Assembly (NCBI GenBank): GCA_945910925.1
Contig: CAMDZX010000113.1
Location: 1-5,680 of the forward strand
Length of the DNA: 5,680 nt
Source of the DNA: an uncultured bacterium
Lineage (GTDB): Bacteria > Cyanobacteriota > Vampirovibrionia > Gastranaerophilales > Gastranaerophilaceae
Direction: 5' to 3'
The position numbers were made by a program, and so were the translations under genes. The first letter of the stretch is position 1; the number at the start of each line of letters is the position of its first letter. Positions 1 to 4,388 of the stretch are shown in pieces. The notes beneath the pieces are model-generated. The model did no database searches and was not told where the DNA came from. It saw only the letters and a program-made list of their open reading frames with translations.

Positions 1-1063
1 GCTCTGTCAATTCTTTACCTTGTTTTGTTTTTCCGTAACTGATTTTTATATTCTTACCCGACAAAATCTTCAACCAATCTTGATAAAGTTCTTTTTCTCC
101 GACAGCCTCCAAACTGTTGGATACAATTTTATCAGGGTATTCTAATTGGAGATTGGAGTAATACTCCCTAAAAAATGTCTTGAATAACTCTGTTGTTTCA
201 TCAGATTCATCAAAATATGTAAAATCTTTTTTATCTATTAACCGACCTTCACGGATAAGCAGAATTGTAATTGCAAGGATTCCGTCCTCGTGTATGGTAG
301 ATATGACATCTTCATTGAGTTTTGTATTCTCAAACACAACTTTTTGGCGTTCAAGAGTTTTTTGCAAATCAAGATAACTGTCTCTCAGTTTTGCAGCGCG
401 CTCAAATTGTTCAGACAGAGCATAACGTTCCATTTCTTCCTTTAATTTTTTAAGAAGTTCTGATTGACGTCCCGACAAAAACAATTCGACTTGTGCAACT
501 ATTTTTTTGTAATCCTCAGATGATATCTTATTCTGACATGGTGCCATACAACGCCCTATATGATAATAAAGGCACGGACGATTTGAGAATTTAGGCGTTT
601 TGCATTGTTTTAGCGGAAATATTTTTTTTAGAAAGTCCAGAGTCGAATGCATAGCCCTTATGTCCGTATAAGGACCGTAATACTTTCCTTTCTCGGGGTT
701 CATATTCTTTTTTCGGATTATTGAAATTCTCGGATATTCTTCATCAGTAATCAAAAAATAAGGGTATTTTTTATCATCTTTCAGCAGTATATTGTATTTG
801 GGTTTATATTTTTTTATCAAATGCGATTCAAGAATAAGCGCCTCGACTTCGGAATCAGTAATAATATATTCCATACGCTCTATATTAGATACCAGAATCG
901 TAACCTTGACGCTGTCATGTTTTTTATGAAAATAACTGTAAACCCTGCGTTTTAAGTTCTTAGCCTTACCGACATAAATAACCTCATTCTCCTTGTTGTA
1001 ATAAATATAACAACCGGGTAATGTCGGAACGAGTTTAAGAGTTTGCGCTAAATTATCATTCAT
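1..1063 (-). CDS. uvrC: UvrC, excinuclease ABC subunit C (N-terminal 354 codons; 3' part beyond left edge)
   Basis: UvrC is the dual-incision nuclease of nucleotide excision repair and acts with UvrA and UvrB on damaged DNA. Residue 1 is the ATG at 1063. The GIY-YIG domain that makes the 3' cut is at about 14-95: GCY at 17-19, YVGKAKNLKRR at 30-40, and E79 in the EALILE segment as the probable metal ligand, followed by KKYKPKYNILLKDD. Four cysteines (C154, C164, C172, C176, with RPCLYYHIGRC) match the set reported to bind an iron-sulfur cluster in E. coli UvrC. A UvrB-binding UVR segment is at about 204-240 (EQFERAAKLRD). The RNase H-like nuclease and helix-hairpin-helix domains would lie off the left edge, so the truncation is only the window boundary. 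The start lies 18 bp after the ctpA stop, with no Shine-Dalgarno but an extended -10 box directly upstream. The family call is very secure. Confidence 0.97.
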   Translation of the reverse strand, partial: MNDNLAQTLKLVPTLPGCYIYYNKENEVIYVGKAKNLKRRVYSYFHKKHDSVKVTILVSNIERMEYIITDSEVEALILESHLIKKYKPKYNILLKDDKKYPYFLITDEEYPRISIIRKKNMNPEKGKYYGPYTDIRAMHSTLDFLKKIFPLKQCKTPKFSNRPCLYYHIGRCMAPCQNKISSEDYKKIVAQVELFLSGRQSELLKKLKEEMERYALSEQFERAAKLRDSYLDLQKTLERQKVVFENTKLNEDVISTIHEDGILAITILLIREGRLIDKKDFTYFDESDETTELFKTFFREYYSNLQLEYPDKIVSNSLEAVGEKELYQDWLKILSGKNIKISYGKTKQGKELTE

Positions 1064-1070
1064 ACAAGTA

Positions 1071-1079
1071 ATTATAGCA
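1071..1079 (-). promoter_or_regulatory. Extended -10 promoter at the uvrC start (possible leaderless mRNA)
   Basis: On the minus strand the short ctpA-uvrC gap holds TGCTATAAT, a perfect extended -10 (TGnTATAAT). The seven bases that follow end directly at the uvrC ATG, so the predicted start point is at about 1063-1064, on or next to the A of the start codon. At 17-18 bp spacing I see no good -35 (GAAATG or TGAAAT inside the ctpA 3' end), which an extended -10 can partly offset. No Shine-Dalgarno is present between the box and the ATG. uvrC could therefore have its own leaderless transcript as well as read-through from ctpA. Confidence 0.5.
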
Positions 1080-1081
1080 TA

Positions 1082-2308
1082 TTATTTGGCAATCATTTCA
1101 GCAAGAATTTTTTCGGCTTTTTCTTTTTGCGGGTCGTGGTGAGTAAGTATATCACGTTCCGTATACTTTACGACATAATCGGGGGTAATCCCTTTTTTAT
1201 TAATATCAGACCCGTTTGGCGTCAGATATTTTGCAATGGTGAGATTCAATCCCGTTGAATTCGGAAGCGGAATAATTCTTTGTACCATACCTTTACCAAA
1301 AGTTTTTGTACCTACAAGAACAGCTTTATGATGGTCTTTAAGAGCACCTGACAAAATCTCGCTTGCACTTGCACTTGCGCCATCGACAAGGAGTACAACA
1401 GGTTTATCAATCCTTATAAGACTTGTTTGTGCTTTTATATTTTCTATTTTACCGTTCCTTGAAACAATATTCACAATTGTACCGTTATCCAAAAACATAT
1501 TTGCGATAAAAACCGCATTTGCCAACAAACCGCCTGTATTACCCCGCAAATCAAGGATTAACCCTTTTGTATTTTGAGTCTTTTCTAAAGCTGAAAGAAA
1601 CTCATTTGTTGTGGATACACCAATAAAACTTGATATACGAATATATCCGATATCTTTTTCTACAGACGACTTTACTGATTCTATTTTTATTGACTCTCTT
1701 GTTATAATTTTTGTAATTTTTTGTTTATTTCTAAGCAGCTCAATCTTGACCTGCGTACCGTTTTTACCGCGAACTAATGCGGCAACATCGGCAATATTCA
1801 TTCCGCTGACGCTTTTATTATCAACCTTCATAATAATATCATTTGCTTTAATTCCTGCGGCTTGTGCCGGCGTATCATCAAGAACACTATATACAACAAT
1901 CTTGCCGGCATCACTCATTATATTCACTCCGATACCTGAGATTTTGGATTCAATAGAACTGTTTTGTTCCGCATACTCTTTTTTATTCAAATATCTTGAA
2001 TAATCATCATCAAGACTGGCAATCATTGTATCAATCGCAACTTTTGCATCCTCATCGGTTTTTATTTTACCCTTGTAATGCTCTTTCCAGTAACTCCAAT
2101 CCTGAGAATTAAGTGATGAATCATAAAAGCCTGAATCAATCTCTTTCCACGTTTTGTCAAACAATTTCTGCGAAGAAATTACTGAAGTATCCGTAAGAGA
2201 TTGAGGGTTAATATTGGGCGGGACATGCAAAAAAACTACTACTAATTGATTAACAATAAATAGTAATAATACGGTTAAAATAACAATAAAGCCCTGTTTT
2301 TTTATCAT
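1082..2308 (-). CDS. ctpA: S41-family carboxyl-terminal processing protease, membrane anchored (CtpA/CtpB type)
   Basis: A serine protease of the tail-specific S41 family that cleaves extracytoplasmic protein substrates near their C-termini. With the ATG at 2308 the protein has 408 residues. An N-terminal membrane segment (about 6-28, rich in I, V and L) acts as signal anchor. A PDZ domain for substrate binding spans about 122-197 (GIGVNI, then TPAQAAGIKANDIIMKVDNK). The S41 core follows, with DLRGNTGGLL at about 253-262, GASASASEIL with catalytic S314, and TKTFGKGMVQ with K339 and Q343. The Ser-Lys spacing of 25 and Lys-Gln spacing of 4 match the Ser-Lys-Gln triad known for CtpB. The open frame extends to a TTG at 2362 and another ATG lies at 2323. 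I prefer 2308 because it puts the basic MIKK directly before the membrane segment and suits the promoter. None of the three has a Shine-Dalgarno. The substrate is unknown. It lies 71 bp after the 52-aa ORF and 18 bp before uvrC. Confidence 0.93.
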   Translation of the reverse strand: MIKKQGFIVILTVLLLFIVNQLVVVFLHVPPNINPQSLTDTSVISSQKLFDKTWKEIDSGFYDSSLNSQDWSYWKEHYKGKIKTDEDAKVAIDTMIASLDDDYSRYLNKKEYAEQNSSIESKISGIGVNIMSDAGKIVVYSVLDDTPAQAAGIKANDIIMKVDNKSVSGMNIADVAALVRGKNGTQVKIELLRNKQKITKIITRESIKIESVKSSVEKDIGYIRISSFIGVSTTNEFLSALEKTQNTKGLILDLRGNTGGLLANAVFIANMFLDNGTIVNIVSRNGKIENIKAQTSLIRIDKPVVLLVDGASASASEILSGALKDHHKAVLVGTKTFGKGMVQRIIPLPNSTGLNLTIAKYLTPNGSDINKKGITPDYVVKYTERDILTHHDPQKEKAEKILAEMIAK

Positions 2309-2313
2309 AAGAT

Positions 2314-2343
2314 AATTTAACATCAACGAAAAAAAATTATCAA
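2314..2343 (-). promoter_or_regulatory. Possible promoter at the ctpA start
   Basis: On the minus strand TTGATA (2343-2338, 5 of 6 to the -35 consensus) is followed after 18 bp by TAAATT (2319-2314, 4 of 6 to the -10 consensus), preceded by an extended TGt. The predicted start point at about 2307-2308 coincides with the ATG at 2308, echoing the layout at uvrC. An alternative reading is TTGATT (2362-2357), 15 bp, GATAAT (2341-2336), which would start near 2329. The region is very AT-rich, so chance matches are likely. Confidence 0.35.
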
Positions 2344-2379
2344 TACGCAACAGGCTAATCAAGTAGCAGAATAGTTAAT

Positions 2380-2538
2380 TTATCTTGGGAAAATTATTTT
2401 AACAGGTCTACCATCAACCAAAAAGAACCCTTTTTCCTCGCAAGAAAAATTACAATTCGGGATTAATTTAGATTTTATCATGCGTTTTTGAACATTTTTT
2501 TCTACATTTTGAATATTTATAGGTTTAATTTTTATCAT
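2380..2538 (-). CDS. Small unrecognised basic protein, 52 aa
   Basis: I do not recognise this ORF. I start it at the ATG at 2538 (MIKIKPINIQ) because a GAGGTG Shine-Dalgarno lies at 2547-2542, three bases before it. The frame is open further upstream to 2637, but that would translate the terminator hairpin of the preceding operon, so the longer version is unlikely. The protein is lysine- and arginine-rich (several KR, KSK and RPVK clusters) and has a C-x3-C pair (C29, C33, in CNFSC). Its hydrophobic C-terminus ends GRPVKIIFPR. It has no signal peptide or membrane span. It sits between the unknown two-gene operon and ctpA, and may share a transcript with ctpA. The good ribosome site is the main support for it being a gene; chance remains possible for a frame this short. 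Confidence 0.5.
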   Translation of the reverse strand: MIKIKPINIQNVEKNVQKRMIKSKLIPNCNFSCEEKGFFLVDGRPVKIIFPR

Positions 2539-2554
2539 ACACACCTCAATTTTT

Positions 2555-2582
2555 ATTCTACAAATATAATAAAGCCCGTAAA
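2555..2582 (-). promoter_or_regulatory. Weak candidate promoter for the 52-aa ORF
   Basis: On the minus strand TTTACG (2582-2577, 4 of 6 to the -35 consensus), a 16-bp spacer and TAGAAT (2560-2555, 5 of 6 to the -10 consensus) precede the small ORF. The predicted start near 2548 leaves a leader of about 10 nt that begins almost at the GAGGTG ribosome site. The composition is AT-rich, so this is tentative. Confidence 0.3.
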
Positions 2583-2597
2583 AATAAAATTTGCGGG
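2575..2597 (-). terminator. Possible second, weaker hairpin after the main terminator
   Basis: On the minus strand CCCG (2597-2594) can pair with CGGG (2578-2575), and inside a one-base mismatch AAA pairs with TTT, giving a short interrupted stem. It is followed by CTTTATTATATTT. It lies eight bases after the stronger 2606-2640 hairpin in the direction of transcription and could be a backup terminator. The stem is weak. Confidence 0.3.
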
Positions 2598-2605
2598 TAT
2601 AAAAT

Positions 2606-2640
2606 ACGATGTCGGTGAATAAATCATTCGCCGACATCGT
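2606..2640 (-). terminator. Intrinsic terminator of the two-gene unknown operon
   Basis: A 15-bp inverted repeat (2606-2620 with 2626-2640) has one G-U pair (in one strand sense) and a 5-base loop AAATC. The stem is built on CGATGTCGG and its complement. On the minus strand it follows the stop of the 218-aa gene by 18 bp and is followed by TATTTTATA. That is a usable though not uninterrupted U-tract. It marks the end of the 249-aa/218-aa transcription unit. Confidence 0.8.
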
Positions 2641-2658
2641 AAACTTTTATGTTTCCAT

Positions 2659-3315
2659 TTATATTTTCATTCCACCTGCTTGATATGCCATCGCCATTTC
2701 GGCCTGCGCCTCATCATAATTTATTTTTCCTGCAGATAATAATGCTAAATGCTTACCGATATCACTATCTTCCGGCTGAATACCTTCCATTTTCAGACCT
2801 TCTTTACTATCTTTGTATTTTATATTTACTTCTCGTCCGTCAATCGTACCTGTGATTGAGCCTTTTGGTTTAAACAAATAAAATCCGCTTGACACCTTCA
2901 AATCTACATCCTTACCGCCAATCTGACCCTTGACAGTTCGACCGCCTAAAAATCCATCTGAATATTCGACATCAAAACCGGCACCTGTCATGTGATGTTT
3001 ATCAGAAAAGCTAAATAATGACGGATGTTTATAATTTACTGATTTTTCAAAAACTTCAAGTTGATTATCTGAATATGTTGATTGTCCGTTATTTAAACCT
3101 TTAAAAGCAACGGTATCTTTATCGGGAGTTCTTTCTAATGCAACTTTTTGCTGGTCTTTGATAAAGTTTGGCATAAATTCTTCAAACTTCATCTGTCTTA
3201 CACCATTTTTATCACCCTTAATTGTTACCACACCGTTATTCTTTGTTGCAACGCAGTTTTCACCATTACTTGTTGTATATTTAATTGTTGTAAATCCGCT
3301 ATTAACACCTGACAT
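2659..3315 (-). CDS. Unrecognised beta-rich protein, 218 aa
   Basis: I do not recognise the family. The start is set by a strong AAGGAGGT Shine-Dalgarno at 3328-3321, five bases before the ATG, so the protein is probably well translated. It has no signal peptide, membrane span or lipobox and looks cytoplasmic or exported without a classical signal. The composition is rich in Gly, Lys, Asp, Thr and Ser with alternating hydrophobic residues, as in beta sheet. A degenerate 15-residue motif occurs twice, at 127-141 (TVKGQIGGKDVDLKV) and 153-167 (SITGTIDGREVNIKY), sharing G, I, G, V and K with mostly conservative changes elsewhere. This suggests repeated beta hairpins. The last 40 residues look helical (DIGKHLALLSAG through AQAEMAMAYQAGG). 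The gene lies 42 bp after the 249-aa gene with no terminator between them, and a terminator follows, so the two probably form an operon and may act together. Confidence 0.85.
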   Translation of the reverse strand: MSGVNSGFTTIKYTTSNGENCVATKNNGVVTIKGDKNGVRQMKFEEFMPNFIKDQQKVALERTPDKDTVAFKGLNNGQSTYSDNQLEVFEKSVNYKHPSLFSFSDKHHMTGAGFDVEYSDGFLGGRTVKGQIGGKDVDLKVSSGFYLFKPKGSITGTIDGREVNIKYKDSKEGLKMEGIQPEDSDIGKHLALLSAGKINYDEAQAEMAMAYQAGGMKI

Positions 3316-3320
3316 AAAAA

Positions 3321-3328
3321 ACCTCCTT
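3321..3328 (-). promoter_or_regulatory. Strong Shine-Dalgarno for the 218-aa gene
   Basis: AAGGAGGT on the minus strand is a near-complete anti-16S match, placed five bases before the ATG at 3315. It fixes the start and contrasts with the Shine-Dalgarno-less uvrC and ctpA starts in the same window. Confidence 0.85.
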
Positions 3329-3357
3329 TAAACTACATATCTATAAAACTTGTTATA

Positions 3358-4107
3358 TTAAAATCCACCGTCATAATAAGGGCTCAAAGGATCCATCTTA
3401 TTCATTGACTCAAAAGGATCATATAAGTCTTGGTTATAGGCTCCTCTTGTCATAGGATCCTCGTAGTGCGGACTCAAAGGATTCGTTTTATTCAATGGAT
3501 TTAACGGGTCATTTAAATCATTACCATAGGCATCCTTATTAAGAAAATCTGTTTGTGCAAATTCCGATTCATTTTTTATTGCGGTCTCAATATCAGGGAC
3601 ATGCTCGGCAGTTGTTTTAGACGCTCCGGTTTCAGATGTTACATCTATATCCTTTCTTATAGTTTTTAATTCTTCAAGAAGGGCATCTATTTCTGTCTTC
3701 TTAGCTTCCGGCATGTTTGGATGATTTTTTAAACGTTCTAATTTATTAATTTTTACATCTAACTGTTCTGCTGCTGAGCCTGTTGAACTTTTACTGCCAA
3801 TATCCTTTTTAATGGTTGTTACTTCTTCAAGAAGGGCATCAATTTCTGCCTTCTTAGCTTCCGGCATGTTTGGATGATTTTTGAAACGTTCTAATTTATT
3901 AATTCTTGCATCTAACCGTTCTGCTGCTGAGCCTGTTGAACTTTTACTAAATTTATCATTTGGCAAATGATATTTGTCAGAAACTTTTTTCCCTGCATCT
4001 TTAATATCTTTGACAGATTTTTTTAATGCACTTGAAACATCTGAAACAACTTCTTTACCCAATCTATCAACAACTTCTGCTGAAGATATTTTCCTAAATG
4101 TTAACAT
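3358..4107 (-). CDS. Unrecognised repeat protein, 249 aa, with 51-residue tandem duplication and C-terminal PLSPxY repeats
   Basis: I do not recognise this protein. Residues 1-50 are a charged, probably helical region (SSALKKSVKDIKDAGKKVSDK) without a signal peptide. Residues 54-104 and 105-155 are adjacent copies of one 51-residue unit, 42 of 51 identical. Each copy starts SKSSTGSAAE and continues with a helical, coiled-coil-like segment (INKLER-KNHPNMPEAKK-EIDALLEE). A linker rich in Ser, Thr and Glu (156-190) leads to a second repeat pair, 193-217 and 223-247, with the shared frame AYxxDLxDPxxxxNKxxPLSPxY and 13 identities. The C-terminus is YYDGGF. The start has AAAGGA at 4122-4117, nine bases before the ATG, within a sequence that can be folded away by an upstream complement. 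A consensus promoter lies about 113 bp upstream and the 218-aa gene follows. The architecture suggests a structural, adaptor or secreted protein, but no function can be given. Confidence 0.85.
   Translation of the reverse strand: MLTFRKISSAEVVDRLGKEVVSDVSSALKKSVKDIKDAGKKVSDKYHLPNDKFSKSSTGSAAERLDARINKLERFKNHPNMPEAKKAEIDALLEEVTTIKKDIGSKSSTGSAAEQLDVKINKLERLKNHPNMPEAKKTEIDALLEELKTIRKDIDVTSETGASKTTAEHVPDIETAIKNESEFAQTDFLNKDAYGNDLNDPLNPLNKTNPLSPHYEDPMTRGAYNQDLYDPFESMNKMDPLSPYYDGGF
3367..3531 (-). repeat. C-terminal protein repeat pair in the 249-aa gene
   Basis: Two 25-residue segments, encoded at 3457-3531 and 3367-3441, share AYxxDLxDP, NK and PLSPxY with 13 matching residues at a 30-residue period. 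They are more diverged than the 51-residue units, so they are an older or more strongly diversified duplication. Confidence 0.75.
3643..3948 (-). repeat. 153-bp in-frame tandem duplication (two copies)
   Basis: The copies at 3796-3948 and 3643-3795 abut exactly and keep frame. By eye I count about 14 differences in 153 bases (near 90% identity), including uninterrupted matching blocks of just over 30 bases, among them one around the SSTGSAA codons. This is a fairly recent duplication and a substrate for copy-number change by recombination or slippage. Confidence 0.92.
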
Positions 4108-4118
4108 AACTAATAATC

Positions 4119-4159
4119 CTTTCCTTTTCCCTAATAACTTATGTTTATATAAAGGAAAG
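4119..4159 (-). promoter_or_regulatory. Leader hairpin that could cover the Shine-Dalgarno of the 249-aa gene
   Basis: On the minus strand CTTTCCTTT (4159-4151) is perfectly complementary to AAAGGAAAG (4127-4119), with a 23-nt loop between. The downstream arm contains the first AGGA of the ribosome site and part of the AAAGGA (4122-4117) nearest the ATG at 4107. If it forms in the leader RNA it would limit ribosome access. The stem has only three G-C pairs, so its effect in vivo is uncertain. Confidence 0.4.
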
Positions 4160-4195
4160 TTTTTATATTAAATTGCCCCGCCCAGTCCCATCACA

Positions 4196-4220
4196 TCATA
4201 TCATATCATATCATATCATA
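4196..4220 (-). repeat. Pentanucleotide microsatellite, five perfect TCATA units (TATGA on the coding strand)
   Basis: Five uninterrupted TCATA units on the plus strand, with partial units on both sides (CA before, T after). On the minus strand they begin at the predicted transcription start of the unknown operon and form the first 25 or so bases of its leader. Repeats of this kind change length by strand slippage. Here length change would alter the initially transcribed sequence and the leader, not a reading frame. Confidence 0.9.
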
Positions 4221-4226
4221 TAGGGC

Positions 4227-4253
4227 ATTATAACACGATTTCAGCCTTGTCAA
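4227..4253 (-). promoter_or_regulatory. Consensus sigma70 promoter of the unknown operon
   Basis: On the minus strand TTGACA (4253-4248) and TATAAT (4232-4227) are both exact consensus boxes. The -10 also carries an extended TGt (TGTTATAAT). The spacer is 15 bp, shorter than the usual 17, which the extended -10 may offset. The predicted start is at about 4220, giving a leader of about 113 nt to the ATG at 4107. This is the best promoter in the window and suggests strong or tightly controlled expression of the 249-aa/218-aa pair. Confidence 0.8.
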
Positions 4254-4262
4254 ATCCATCTT

Positions 4263-4300
4263 AATATTTAGTTACAATCCAAGAAATATTAAGAAATATT
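4263..4300 (-). repeat. Phased AATATT tracts with a perfect 10-bp tandem repeat upstream of the promoter
   Basis: AAGAAATATT occurs twice back to back at 4281-4300, and a third AATATT lies at 4263-4268. The three AATATT cores are 22 and 10 bp apart, close to whole helical turns, and lie about 45 to 80 bp upstream of the predicted start. Such placement fits an UP element, a bent region or an operator. Which of these applies cannot be read from the sequence. Confidence 0.45.
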
Positions 4301-4388
4301 ATGCATCAGGATTATATAAACAGATAAATAAAAAATTACTTCATTTAGCTACCATTTACCCCAAAATTGCGTTAAATATACAATCCGA

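Noticed and set aside
1611..2003. 130-codon plus-strand open frame
   Set aside because: Antisense to the PDZ and S41 coding region of ctpA, hydrophobic low-complexity translation, no ribosome site seen.
2539..2637. N-terminal extension of the 52-aa ORF to 85 aa
   Set aside because: It would start inside the terminator hairpin of the preceding operon, while a good Shine-Dalgarno directly precedes the internal ATG at 2538.
3974..4171. 65-codon plus-strand frame overlapping the 249-aa gene start and leader
   Set aside because: Antisense to the N-terminus of the 249-aa protein and to its leader; no promoter, ribosome site or recognisable sequence.
4176..4189. G-quadruplex in the leader (minus strand GGG, GGG, GGGG runs)
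   Set aside because: Only three runs of three or more G are present, one short of a standard intramolecular quadruplex. A two-layer form is possible but weak.
4196..4220. CRISPR-like or larger satellite array
   Set aside because: The unit is five bases with no spacers; it is a simple microsatellite.
4311..4316. TATAAT on the minus strand as a second promoter for the unknown operon
   Set aside because: An exact -10, but no TG extension and no -35 match at 16-18 bp in a very AT-rich stretch; the 4227-4253 promoter is far better.
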